15,685 bases of DNA from UBA7803 sp049454295 (GCA_049454295.1 JBMTYG010000071.1:1-15685), one strand, 5' to 3'; positions 7,146 through 15,586 are shown, numbered from the stretch's first letter. Made by a program: numbers and translations. Notes: a model not told the origin generated them from the sequence alone.

Positions 7146-10100
7146 CCAGGATTGGCAGGCTGCTCCCGACCGATCAGGGAGTACAACGCGGGTAGTACGA
7201 ACAGGGTGAAGAGCGTGCCGACGAGCATGCCCGCCGCGATCATGAGACCGATGGCAAAGCGGGCATTGGCGCCTGCGCCAAACGCCACAAGCAGTGGGAC
7301 CACGCCGAGTACCGTCGCGAACGTCGTCATGAGAATCGGGCGCAGCCGCAGACCCGCCGCGTCCAGCACCGCGTCCCGCCGCGAGGCTCCTGCGCGCAGC
7401 CGGTCATTGGCAAAATCGACGATGAGGATGCCGTGTTTGCTGATCAGTCCGATCAGTGTCAAAAGCCCTACCTGGGTGTAGATGTTGAGCGTGGTCATGC
7501 CGAGCGCAAGCGGCACCACCGCGCCAAAGATCGACAGCGGTACGCTGCTCAGCACAATGAGCGGGTCGCGGAAGCTGTTGAACTGGGCCGACAGCACCAG
7601 ATAGATGAACACCAGGGAGGCAGCGAACAGCGGCAAGAAGCTTTGGCTTTCCTCGACAAAGCGGCGCGATTCGCCGAGGTATCCCGCCCGAAAGCCCACC
7701 GGCGCCACCTCGTACAGCGTCCGCTCAAGCAGCGCGAGGCCGTCACCGAGGGAGTTTGGCGGGATCAAGAGACCCTGGATGGTGACGCTGTTCTGCTGCT
7801 GGTACTGCTTCAGCGTATTTGGCTTAACCGACTGACGGATATCGATCACGCTACTCAGCGGCACCAGGCTACCGCCACCGGTGCGCACGTAGTAACGCTC
7901 AAGCCACTCCTTGGTCAGCCGGAAGTCCCGCCCGGCCTGGAGGATGACCTTGTAGCTGCGACCTTCGATGCTGATGCGGTTGGTCTCTCCTTCCCCCAAC
8001 ATGATCTGCAGGGTGCGTCCGATATCCTCCATGGAAATGCCGAGTCGGGCCGCGAGCTCGCGGTCGACGCTTACGGTCACCTCCGGACGCGAGAAGCGAA
8101 GGTCCTTGGTGACGAACGCGAACACGCCCGAGGCCCGCACCCGGGACAGCACTTCTTCCGCCACCCGGTCGAGTTCGCGATAGTCGGCGTTGCCCGCGAC
8201 GACAAACTGCACCGGCAGACCCGACGATGCGCCAGGCAGACCGCCCGCCGCGAAGGTAAAAATCTCCAGTCCGCTGATCGCCTGGTATTTCGCCTGCACT
8301 TCCTGCCGCACGTCTTCCAAGCTGCGGGTCCGCTGGCTCCAGGGCACGAGCTCCAACCCGCCGAACACCGAACCGGGCTCGTTGACCTGCCAGGAGTGTG
8401 TCACCTCAGGCACCGTTTTCCAGGCTTCAACCATCTGATCAAGGAAGTAGGTCGTGTACTCCAGGCTGCCGTAGTCCGGCGGCGTCGCCACGGCGAAGAT
8501 GCTGCCACTATCCTCTTCCGGCGCGAGCTCCTTCTGGGCAAGTTGGTAGAAGACTGGCAGGCTCAGGAAGATCATGGCAGCGAAGAGCATGACCGCGCCG
8601 CGGTGGTCCAAGCAGTAGCCAAGCCAGCGCCGGTAGCCGTGCAGGAGCTCGTCGAAGCGAGCATCGAGCCAGCTTGCGACTGAACCCTGATGCTCGTGGT
8701 CCTTCAGCAAGTAGGCGCACATCATCGGGGTCAGCACCAGGGCAACCACGCCCGAGACCACCACCGCGCCAGCCAGGGTCAAGGCGAACTCGCTGAACAA
8801 AATGCCCGTCAGTCCACCCAGAAAGCCAATCGGCAGGTACACGGCGACCAGAGTCAGGGTCATGGCGACCACCGGCCACGCGACTTCCCTCGCTCCCGCC
8901 AGCGCGGCCGCCAGGGGTTGCTCGCCCGATTCGATGTGCCGGTGCACGTTCTCCACCACCACGATAGCGTCATCTACGACCAAGCCGATGGCGATCACCA
9001 TCGCGAGCAATGTGAGCAGGTTGATCGAGAAACCCATCAGCCAGATCAGAAACAGGACCGACACCAGCGACAGCGGTATGGCGACGATAGGAATGGCGAC
9101 CACCCGCATAGAACCAAGAAACAGCAGAATCACCAGCACCACGATTACCGACGCCTCGAGCAGGGTGCTGACCACCTCGTTAAGCGCTTCGCCGATGTAA
9201 ATCGACAGGTCGGAATCAAGAAAAATGGAGAGGTCAGCCGGTAGCTGGGTATTCAACTCAGCCACCTTGGCTTTGACGCGCGTCGCCATTTCGAGCGGGT
9301 TCGCCCCGGGCGCCTCGGTGATGGCGATGAACACCGTTGCCTGACCGCTCGAGTAAACCGCGGAGTCGTAGGTTTCGCTGCCGAGTTCCACCGTCGCGAC
9401 ATCGCCAAGCGTGACCCGTCGATCGCCCTCCTGCCGCAAAACGATCGCGGCAAACCGCCCAGGGTGCTCAAGGTCGGTCTCAGCGTCGACGCTGGCGCGC
9501 ACGAGCTCACCGCGCGTGGTGCCGGCGGCAGAGATGTAATTTTCGCGCCGCACGGGGGGGTCGACGTCCGCCGCCGTGACTCCAAAAGCCGCCATGCGCG
9601 TCGGATTCAGCCAGATGCGCATAGCGAAGTCACCCACACCAAGCAGGCGGGCCTCGCCCACGCCCTCGACGGTGGCCAGCACAGGCTGGATCGAGCGCAC
9701 AGCGTAGTCGGCGCGCTGCTGCACGCTCATCTGTTCGCTCAGCAGCGCGAGGTACATCATGGCGTCGCCGCCGGTACGATTGCTGACGACCGGGTCCTCT
9801 ACCTCGCGCGGCAGCTCGAAGCGTGCCTCGTTGACCTTGGTGATCACCTCACCCATGACATCGGTCGAGTTCTCGCCGAGGCGCACCCAGACCTCGATCT
9901 GCGAAACCCCCGTGTCGCTCGCGGACGTAATGTAGTCCACGCCCTTAGCCGAAGCGATTCGGCGCTGCAGCGGCGTGGTAACAAATCCCTGGACGGTCTC
10001 GGCACTGGCACCCGGATAGACCGCGCGCACGAAGATCACGCTTTTCTCGACATCAGGATACTCGCGCAGACTGAGCTGGGAGCCGGACTGCAGGCCGACC

Positions 10101-10171
10101 AGCAGCATCACTGCGCCAATGACTAGCGCGAGCACCGGACGATGCACGAACAGATCGGTGAATCGAGGCAT
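7142..10171 (-). CDS. RND-family efflux pump, inner-membrane transporter (AcrB/MexB-like)
   Basis: 1009 residues, slightly shorter than AcrB. It shows the RND plan: one N-terminal helix, a large periplasmic porter/docking loop, helices 2-6, a second periplasmic loop and C-terminal helices. Proton-relay residues are in place: D400-D401 in G-L-V-V-D-D, K912 in L-I-S-K-H-G, and R944 with nearby threonines 949-953. It exports hydrophobic or amphiphilic compounds using the proton gradient, as a trimer with the adaptor encoded just upstream. The ATG at 10171 overlaps the adaptor stop in TGATG (a GTG at 10174 is possible), so translation is coupled. There is no outer-membrane channel gene on either side, so the channel must be encoded elsewhere. 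Oddity: two consecutive prolines at 205-206, encoded by a run of seven G on the plus strand (9554-9560), at the start of a porter-domain helix. Substrate unknown. Confidence 0.95.
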   Translation of the reverse strand: MPRFTDLFVHRPVLALVIGAVMLLVGLQSGSQLSLREYPDVEKSVIFVRAVYPGASAETVQGFVTTPLQRRIASAKGVDYITSASDTGVSQIEVWVRLGENSTDVMGEVITKVNEARFELPREVEDPVVSNRTGGDAMMYLALLSEQMSVQQRADYAVRSIQPVLATVEGVGEARLLGVGDFAMRIWLNPTRMAAFGVTAADVDPPVRRENYISAAGTTRGELVRASVDAETDLEHPGRFAAIVLRQEGDRRVTLGDVATVELGSETYDSAVYSSGQATVFIAITEAPGANPLEMATRVKAKVAELNTQLPADLSIFLDSDLSIYIGEALNEVVSTLLEASVIVVLVILLFLGSMRVVAIPIVAIPLSLVSVLFLIWLMGFSINLLTLLAMVIAIGLVVDDAIVVVENVHRHIESGEQPLAAALAGAREVAWPVVAMTLTLVAVYLPIGFLGGLTGILFSEFALTLAGAVVVSGVVALVLTPMMCAYLLKDHEHQGSVASWLDARFDELLHGYRRWLGYCLDHRGAVMLFAAMIFLSLPVFYQLAQKELAPEEDSGSIFAVATPPDYGSLEYTTYFLDQMVEAWKTVPEVTHSWQVNEPGSVFGGLELVPWSQRTRSLEDVRQEVQAKYQAISGLEIFTFAAGGLPGASSGLPVQFVVAGNADYRELDRVAEEVLSRVRASGVFAFVTKDLRFSRPEVTVSVDRELAARLGISMEDIGRTLQIMLGEGETNRISIEGRSYKVILQAGRDFRLTKEWLERYYVRTGGGSLVPLSSVIDIRQSVKPNTLKQYQQQNSVTIQGLLIPPNSLGDGLALLERTLYEVAPVGFRAGYLGESRRFVEESQSFLPLFAASLVFIYLVLSAQFNSFRDPLIVLSSVPLSIFGAVVPLALGMTTLNIYTQVGLLTLIGLISKHGILIVDFANDRLRAGASRRDAVLDAAGLRLRPILMTTFATVLGVVPLLVAFGAGANARFAIGLMIAAGMLVGTLFTLFVLPALYSLIGREQPANPG

Positions 10172-11241
10172 CACAGCGCGACGCGCTCGTCGATCACAAT
10201 GCGAACGCCGCGATAGAGCTTGTTCTGACCGACGCTGACGACCCGCTCACCCGCCGCGATTCCATCCAGCAGCGCAACACGCGCGTCACGCACTTCGCCA
10301 ACCCGAACGATCCGGGCAGTCGCCGTGAGCGCGCCATCCTCTAGCGCCTCGACCACGTACACCAGGTTGCCCTGCAGGGCATAGGTCACTGCGGTCTCGG
10401 GCACCGTGACCACCGTTTGCCGCTGGCCAAGATCAAGCGCAATCGACCCGAACATGCCAGGCAAAAGCCCGTCGGGTCGGACTAGCCGCGCTCGTAGCAG
10501 CACGTCGCCGGTCTCCGCATCGATCCGCGGATCCAGAGCCGTGACCGTCGCAGGAAAATCCTGACCCGGAAACGCATCGACGCGAACAACCACGGACAGA
10601 CCGGGGCGCAGGGCAGGCGCGAAACGCGCCGGAACCGCAAAATCGATCTCAAGCTCGGTGAGGTCCTGCAGGGTGGCGATGACTGTGCCGGGAGACACGT
10701 AGTCGCCCACGTCCAGGCGACTGATACCGATGGTACCCGCGAACGGCGCCTCGATCTGCTTGTTGGCAAGCCGCGCTTCGGTCTCAGCCAGCTGTGCGCG
10801 AGCCCTTTCCAGGTCTGCCCGTGAGCGGTCGAACTGCGTCTGCGGAATCGATTTGCGCGCCAACAGCACCCGGTCGCGCTCGAACAGGATCTCCGCCAAT
10901 TCCAACGCTGCCGCCTGGTTGCGGCGGCTCGCTCGCTCGACTTCATCGTTCAATACGACCAGCGGCTGCCCCGCCGAGACCTGATCGCCAGAGGCAAAAC
11001 GGATCTCGAGTATCTCGCCGCTTGACTCAGAGGTTAACTCCACCCCCCGCACCGCGCGGATGGTGCCCACGGTATCCAACGTCTCATCCCAGGTCTCGGT
11101 GATGGCCGTAGACACCGCTACCGTCACCGGGGGCGGACTGAAGTCCATGCTCGCGAAGGCGCTGAAACGCTGATAGAGATAGGCGCCAATGGCTCCGAAA
11201 ATCGCCAGCAGAAGGGCGATCGCGATCGCGTACGCCTTCAT
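10171..11241 (-). CDS. RND efflux periplasmic adaptor (membrane fusion protein, HlyD/AcrA family)
   Basis: 356 residues. A single N-terminal membrane helix (about 4-23, with no lipobox cysteine) anchors it in the inner membrane. Then come the first half of the lipoyl domain (about 62-98), an alpha-helical hairpin rich in Arg/Glu/Ala (about 99-161), the second lipoyl half starting at A-P-F-A-G-T-I-G-I-S near 165, a beta-barrel (about 196-275), and a membrane-proximal domain. The hairpin is short, as in adaptors that work with MexF/MdtF-like or related pumps. It links the pump encoded immediately downstream to an outer-membrane channel. Its ATG is preceded by GGAAG three bases upstream on the minus strand. 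It is the first gene of a two-gene operon whose control region faces the flavoprotein gene at 11442. Confidence 0.93.
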   Translation of the reverse strand: MKAYAIAIALLLAIFGAIGAYLYQRFSAFASMDFSPPPVTVAVSTAITETWDETLDTVGTIRAVRGVELTSESSGEILEIRFASGDQVSAGQPLVVLNDEVERASRRNQAAALELAEILFERDRVLLARKSIPQTQFDRSRADLERARAQLAETEARLANKQIEAPFAGTIGISRLDVGDYVSPGTVIATLQDLTELEIDFAVPARFAPALRPGLSVVVRVDAFPGQDFPATVTALDPRIDAETGDVLLRARLVRPDGLLPGMFGSIALDLGQRQTVVTVPETAVTYALQGNLVYVVEALEDGALTATARIVRVGEVRDARVALLDGIAAGERVVSVGQNKLYRGVRIVIDERVAL

Positions 11242-11358
11242 GGCTTCCGACGCCTTGAGCGGTCCGCAAAGCCCCCACTGTGGGTATCAAGGTGCGTCAT
11301 GGAATCCAAGCATCCAGCCGGTTGAAGCGTGACGATATACTTGCCCGAGATACGAAGC

Positions 11359-11384
11359 CAAGGGTGAAATCGGCTCCACCCTTG
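11359..11384. promoter_or_regulatory. Palindrome, candidate operator
   Basis: A perfect inverted repeat with 8-bp arms, CAAGGGTG (11359-11366) and CACCCTTG (11377-11384), separated by 10 bases. Its right arm overlaps the TTGACA box at 11382-11387. Placement and symmetry fit the binding site of a dimeric repressor; an RNA hairpin is the alternative but would lie upstream of the expected transcript start. The binding protein is unknown. Confidence 0.5.
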
Positions 11385-11410
11385 ACACCCACCGACATGC
11401 AACGTTCACT
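11382..11410 (+). promoter_or_regulatory. Candidate sigma-70-type promoter for the flavoprotein gene
   Basis: A consensus -35 box TTGACA (11382-11387) is followed after 17 bases by TTCACT (11405-11410), which matches the -10 consensus at only three of six positions. Transcription would start about 25 bases before the ATG at 11442. The strong -35 and weak -10 would suit a regulated promoter. Confidence 0.35.
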
Positions 11411-11441
11411 CGTGCTGGGGATCGCACACAGGGGGGGCGTC

Positions 11442-12413
11442 ATGGGTACGCCATTCACGGGTAATCGTTTTCTCGCACATTCGGGCGCGCGTTATCCCAT
11501 CATCCAGGCACCCATGACGTGGATCGCGCGCGCAAGGCTTGCCTCAGCGGTCTCCGCCGCTGGCGCACTTGGCATGATGGAAACGTCGAGTGTCGATATC
11601 GAGGTGACACGCCGCGAGTTCAATGCCATCAAGGCCAGCACGTCGGCACCGTTTGGCGTCAACCTCCCGATCATGTTCCTGCGAGCGAACGAGGCTATGG
11701 AGCGCCGCATCCTCGATTTCCTGATCGAGGAAAAAGTGCGATTCGTCACCACCTCGGCGGGCAATCCCAGACGGCACATCGACGAGCTCAAGGCCGCTGG
11801 CATCATTGTCTATCACTCTGTCCCATCGCTCGACGCGGCGCTTAAAGCCGAGGACGCGGGCGTTGACGGGCTGATCGTAGAGGGCGCCGAAAGCGGCGGC
11901 ATCCGCAATGCCGAGGAAGTGAATTCGCTCGTACTGCTGCAGGCGGTGCGCGAGCGGGTCAAGCTTCCCATCGTCGCCGCGGGCGGAATCGTCGACGGAC
12001 GCGGCATGGCTGCCGCCATGGCGCTTGGTGCAGAGGCCATTGCCATGGGCACACGCTTCGTTGCCTCACTCGAAAGCCCTGTGCACGCCAACTACAAGCA
12101 GGCCATTGTCGAAGCCGGTGTCGACGGTACGGTCATGCTGCCGCGCCCGCCACGGGCAAAGATGCGCGTCCTCCGCACACGCGCATCGGAAGCCATGTTA
12201 CAAACAAGCGGACCACAGGGCATGGAAACCCAAGGGCGCATGTCGAGTGTGATCGACGCGCTCTACGTCGGTGGCGACGTCGACAACACCGCAGGCTCCG
12301 CGGGCCAGAGCAGCGCGCTGATTCACGCAGTGGAGCCGGTGCAGACGATCGTCGATGACACCATGACCGGATTCTGGCGGGAGATTGATCGGCTCGCTGC
12401 GCTGCGCGGCTGA
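11442..12413 (+). CDS. Nitronate monooxygenase-like FMN protein (2-nitropropane dioxygenase / FabK superfamily)
   Basis: 323 residues from the ATG at 11442, chosen because the family N-terminus (Y-P-I-I-Q-A-P-M at 18-25) follows it directly; a run of seven G precedes it. The TIM-barrel FMN features are there: Q-A-P-M, G-A-L-G-M-M near 41-46, F-G-V-N-L at 71-75, and the phosphate-binding A-A-G-G-I-V-D-G-R-G at 179-188 followed by A-M-G-T-R-F near 201-206. The usual G-G-H of true nitronate monooxygenases is replaced by S-G-G-I-R at 151-155, so the catalytic histidine is missing and the nitronate label is uncertain. It could be an enoyl or other NAD(P)H:flavin oxidoreductase. It is transcribed away from the efflux operon and ends just before a strong hairpin. 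Confidence 0.85.
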   Translation: MGTPFTGNRFLAHSGARYPIIQAPMTWIARARLASAVSAAGALGMMETSSVDIEVTRREFNAIKASTSAPFGVNLPIMFLRANEAMERRILDFLIEEKVRFVTTSAGNPRRHIDELKAAGIIVYHSVPSLDAALKAEDAGVDGLIVEGAESGGIRNAEEVNSLVLLQAVRERVKLPIVAAGGIVDGRGMAAAMALGAEAIAMGTRFVASLESPVHANYKQAIVEAGVDGTVMLPRPPRAKMRVLRTRASEAMLQTSGPQGMETQGRMSSVIDALYVGGDVDNTAGSAGQSSALIHAVEPVQTIVDDTMTGFWREIDRLAALRG

Positions 12414-12424
12414 GGCGAAAGAAC

Positions 12425-12455
12425 GCGCGCTCTTCCTCATCCCATCAGAGCGCGC
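12425..12455 (+). terminator. Hairpin between the flavoprotein and molybdopterin oxidoreductase genes
   Basis: A perfect 9-bp GC-rich stem (GCGCGCTCT with AGAGCGCGC) and 13-base loop lie 12 bases after the flavoprotein stop codon and 17 bases before the ribosome binding site of the next gene. No T-tract follows on the plus strand, so it may be a Rho-type or partial terminator, or a processing or stability element in a two-gene message. Confidence 0.5.
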
Positions 12456-12481
12456 CAGGAAAAATCAGTTCGGAGGAAGCC

Positions 12482-14653
12482 ATGACCGAGGTGAGAACCG
12501 CCATCTGCCGCTTTTGCCACGCCTTCTGCGGCCTTAACGTGACGCTCGACGGAGATCGTCCGCTCAAGGTACTGGGCGACATTCAGAACCCGATGTATCA
12601 CGGCTATAGCTGCGTCAAGGGTCGCCAGTTGGCAGACCAGCATCTACACCCTGAAAGACTGCTGCAGCCGCGGAAGAAAGCCGCACACGGACACGAGAAG
12701 ATTCCGTCGACACAGGCACTGGACGAGATTTCAACAAAGCTTCGTACGATCATCGATCGGCATGGTCCACGATCGGTTGCGCTTTACACTGGAACATATT
12801 CCTTCCCCTACCCTGCGGGCGGAGCAATGGCGCGCGCCTTCATGCAGGCGCTGGGCTCACCCATGAGTTTCACCTCGGGGTCGATCGATCAGCCCGGAAA
12901 GCCCATGGCGCTCGCTTTCCATGGCCGCTGGCATGCAGGACCACAACCCTTCTCCGAATCTGATACCTGGATGCTGGTCGGCGCGAACCCCGTAGTCTCC
13001 AAATGGGGCGGCATTCCGCAGTACAACCCGGGCAAACGACTGCACGAGGCGCTCGCTCGGGGCATGCAGCTTGTGGTGATTGATCCCCGTCTGACGGAAT
13101 CAGCACGCAAGGCCGCCGTGCACCTGCAATGCAAACCGGGAGAAGATCCGACGATCCTGGCCGGCATCGCGCACATCATCATTCGCGAACAATGGCATGA
13201 TCAGAACTTCATCACAGCCGAGACCACAGGCTTCGAGCGGTTACGCAAAGCCGTCGAACCATTTACACCTGACTACGTCGCAGCCCGCGCCGAGATTCCG
13301 GCTGACAAGCTGATCGAAGCCGCCCGCCTGTTCGCGACCGGCAGCCGCGGCATGGTGACGGCGGGCACCGGACCCAACATGGCTCCGCGCGGCACACTGA
13401 CGGAGTACCTGGTGCTCGCGATCAATACACTGTGCGGGCGCTGGATGCGCGCCGGAGAGCAGGTTCCAAACCCGTTCGTGCTGCTGCCGCTGCGCCACGG
13501 CAAGGCGCAGGCCGAACCCAAACCACCCGCCTTTGGCTACGGTACCAGGCTGCGCGTACGCGATCTCGGCGATAACGCCAGCGGTCTATCGGCAGCCGCT
13601 CTCGCCGACGAGATTCTGCTCGGCGGCGAGGGTCAGGTAAAAGCGCTCTTTAGCGTGGGTGGCAATCCGCTCGTTGCCTGGCCGGATCAGCTCAAGACCT
13701 ATGACGCGCTGAAGCACCTCGATCTGTCGGTGATGCTCGACATCAAGATGTCGGCGACCGCCAAGATGAGCCACTACGTCCTACCACCCAAACTTGGACT
13801 TGAGTGTCCGGCGATCAGCATGCCTAACGAGGGTGTCTGGTTCTACGGCATGTCAACCGGCTATCCAGAGCCCTATGCCCAATACCAACCAGCCCTGATC
13901 GATCCGCCTGAGGGCTCAGATTTGCTCGAGGAATGGGAGGTCTTTTTCGGTCTAGCTCAGCGCCTCGGGCTCAACCTTGTGTTGAACGGGGAGCCACTTG
14001 ACATGAATGCGCACTATACGACGGACGCGCTATTCGACATTCTCACGCAAGGCTCGCGCATCCCGCTCGACGAGGTTCGCCAGCATCCGCACGGCAAGCT
14101 GTATCCGGATGAATCCATTCGGGTTCTACCGAAAGAAGCTGACTGCCTTGAGCGCCTGGATCTTGGCAATGAGTTCATGATGAACGAGCTGACTGACGTG
14201 AGAGCGGAAGCCCTGAGCGGTCATGCAGGCTATGCCGGACAGGCGAAGTTCACTCATCGCCTTGTCAGCCGACGGCTGCACGAGGTGTACAACTCATCCG
14301 GGCGCGACATTCCCAAACTCATGAAGAACGGCGGATACAACCCAGCGTTCATGCATCCCACGGATATTGCGGCGCTTGGGTTGCACGCGGGCGATGTGGT
14401 GGAGATCGCGTCCGCCCACGCGAGGATTCTCGGGGTGGTCGAAGAGGCAGAGGACATACGACCCGGCGTGGTTTCAATGGCGCACGCCTTCGGCGATGCG
14501 CCGACCGAAGATCACAAGCTCTTCAGCCTCGGGTCTAACACTGGGCGCCTGACATCGGTCAGCGAGGATTACGACGCGCGCACAGGCATGCCCGTGATGA
14601 GTGCTATACCGGTGAACGTGCGACGCGGTGACCAATCGATCGCACGGTTATGA
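12482..14653 (+). CDS. Cytoplasmic molybdopterin oxidoreductase with 4Fe-4S cluster (DMSO reductase superfamily), substrate unknown
   Basis: 723 residues. The start is clear: GGAGGAAG lies 3 bases before ATG. The N-terminal 4Fe-4S site is C9-x2-C12-x3-C16-x27-C44, followed two residues later by K46, the lysine that normally bridges cluster and pterin. Molybdopterin-binding segments follow, including V-G-A-N-P at 166-170, V-V-I-D-P-R at 198-203, and G-x-x-M-A-P-R-G-T near 300. The C-terminal pterin-binding domain has N-G-G-Y-N-P-A-F-M-H-P-x-D near 620 and L-x-A-G-D-V-V-E-I. There is no Tat signal and no electron-transfer subunit beside it. In the segment where related enzymes carry the Mo-ligating Cys, Sec or Ser (about 130-150) I see S-I-D-Q-P-G-K-P and no cysteine. 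It belongs to an uncharacterised bis-pterin oxidoreductase group. It converges with the hydrolase gene and overlaps it by 6 bases. Confidence 0.9.
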   Translation: MTEVRTAICRFCHAFCGLNVTLDGDRPLKVLGDIQNPMYHGYSCVKGRQLADQHLHPERLLQPRKKAAHGHEKIPSTQALDEISTKLRTIIDRHGPRSVALYTGTYSFPYPAGGAMARAFMQALGSPMSFTSGSIDQPGKPMALAFHGRWHAGPQPFSESDTWMLVGANPVVSKWGGIPQYNPGKRLHEALARGMQLVVIDPRLTESARKAAVHLQCKPGEDPTILAGIAHIIIREQWHDQNFITAETTGFERLRKAVEPFTPDYVAARAEIPADKLIEAARLFATGSRGMVTAGTGPNMAPRGTLTEYLVLAINTLCGRWMRAGEQVPNPFVLLPLRHGKAQAEPKPPAFGYGTRLRVRDLGDNASGLSAAALADEILLGGEGQVKALFSVGGNPLVAWPDQLKTYDALKHLDLSVMLDIKMSATAKMSHYVLPPKLGLECPAISMPNEGVWFYGMSTGYPEPYAQYQPALIDPPEGSDLLEEWEVFFGLAQRLGLNLVLNGEPLDMNAHYTTDALFDILTQGSRIPLDEVRQHPHGKLYPDESIRVLPKEADCLERLDLGNEFMMNELTDVRAEALSGHAGYAGQAKFTHRLVSRRLHEVYNSSGRDIPKLMKNGGYNPAFMHPTDIAALGLHAGDVVEIASAHARILGVVEEAEDIRPGVVSMAHAFGDAPTEDHKLFSLGSNTGRLTSVSEDYDARTGMPVMSAIPVNVRRGDQSIARL

Positions 14654-15562
14654 CGTCACACGCTGTAACCACTCCACGAGATCGCGCATCACTGCCTCGC
14701 GGTTGGTTTCGTTGAAGACTTCGTGGCGGCCACCCGAATACCAACGATGTTCGACCTGGGTCAGCCCTGTGGCTCGCCATGCCTCAAGCATGCGCTCTAG
14801 GTCTACCATGCCGTTGTGAACCGGGTCATCCGTTCCCGCAAACACATAGATCGGCAGATCTTTGGGAATATGATCAAGACAGACTTGTTTCTGTGTCATT
14901 GCCGCGCCATGAAACAAATCAACGAGTGAACCCGTGGTCAGCACGAACCCGCAGAGCGGGTCTTCAATATAGCGGCTGACAGCCTCCTGATCTCTGGATA
15001 GCCATTCGAACCCCGTCGCTGCTGGCCCGTTAAAGGGCTTGTTGTTACTGCCAAAGAGGAGCGCCTGCAAGAGCGCGCTCGACTGATCCGGGCTACACCG
15101 CCGCGCCTCGATTCGCGCGACGAGCTTAGGCACCACTCGACCAAAGGCATTCTTAAACCCCGGTGATCCAGACAGCGCGAGCGCATCGATCGTCTTTCCG
15201 TATCGAGTGATGTACTGCGGGCTCAGCATCGCCCCCATGCTGTGACCCAGCAAAACAAGTCGACTCTGCGGGTGTAGCGCTCGGAGCCGGAGAGAGAATT
15301 CATACGTATCCGCAAGGGTCCGGTTCCAGCCATCGCCACCCATCCAGCCCAGCGGCGACGTTGCGGTACCACCATGTCCCCGATGATCGGTCGCGAAAAC
15401 GGCGTAACCGGCGGCATTCAGGTCTTGCGCAACCTGATCGTAGCGACGCGCGTGTTCGCCCATGCCATGCGCTATCTGAACTATCGCGCGGGGCGATGGG
15501 ATATCCCACGACCACGCGGCGACGCGATGACCATCACTCGCCGAGAAATCGATCTTCTGCAT
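14648..15562 (-). CDS. Alpha/beta hydrolase, monoacylglycerol lipase-like (serine aminopeptidase S33 family)
   Basis: 304 residues, the normal length of bacterial monoacylglycerol lipase/lysophospholipase-like hydrolases. The catalytic set is visible: nucleophile S108 in G-H-S-M-G (106-110), acid D246 in G-T-D-D-P-V, and H280 in G-G-R-H-E-V-F-N-E. The oxyanion-hole segment H-G-M-G-E-H begins at residue 32, followed by D-H-R-G-H-G at 59-64. There is no signal peptide, so it acts in the cytoplasm or at the membrane face. The likely substrate is a monoacylglycerol or similar small ester; the family does not fix this. A GGGGGT sequence lies about 7 bases before the ATG on the minus strand. Its stop codon lies inside the last codons of the convergent molybdopterin oxidoreductase gene. 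Confidence 0.92.
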   Translation of the reverse strand: MQKIDFSASDGHRVAAWSWDIPSPRAIVQIAHGMGEHARRYDQVAQDLNAAGYAVFATDHRGHGGTATSPLGWMGGDGWNRTLADTYEFSLRLRALHPQSRLVLLGHSMGAMLSPQYITRYGKTIDALALSGSPGFKNAFGRVVPKLVARIEARRCSPDQSSALLQALLFGSNNKPFNGPAATGFEWLSRDQEAVSRYIEDPLCGFVLTTGSLVDLFHGAAMTQKQVCLDHIPKDLPIYVFAGTDDPVHNGMVDLERMLEAWRATGLTQVEHRWYSGGRHEVFNETNREAVMRDLVEWLQRVTS

Positions 15563-15586
15563 TAATTTACCCCCGCTCCGATATTC

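Larger units (their letters stand above)
11242..11441. promoter_or_regulatory. Shared divergent control region of the efflux operon and the flavoprotein gene
   Basis: 200 bases separate the ATG of the adaptor gene (minus) from the preferred ATG of the next gene (plus). An open frame extends from 11280 into the plus-strand gene, but the 54 extra residues do not look like part of its enzyme family, so I treat this as noncoding. It contains a palindrome and a promoter-like element, listed separately. No regulator gene is adjacent. Confidence 0.55.

Noticed and set aside
7433..8683. A 416-codon open frame on the plus strand inside the RND pump region
   Set aside because: It is the antisense of a well-supported pump gene. 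Its product is dominated by His, Gln, Arg and Asp with no domain, as expected from reverse reading of a high-GC gene.
9464..10126. A 220-codon plus-strand open frame inside the pump gene
   Set aside because: It is an antisense shadow of the pump with biased composition, no ribosome binding site that stands out, and no recognisable motif.
11280..11441. N-terminal extension of the nitronate-monooxygenase-like protein
   Set aside because: The in-frame extension has no family similarity, is rich in charged residues, and covers the palindrome and promoter-like element. The family N-terminus begins just after the ATG at 11442.
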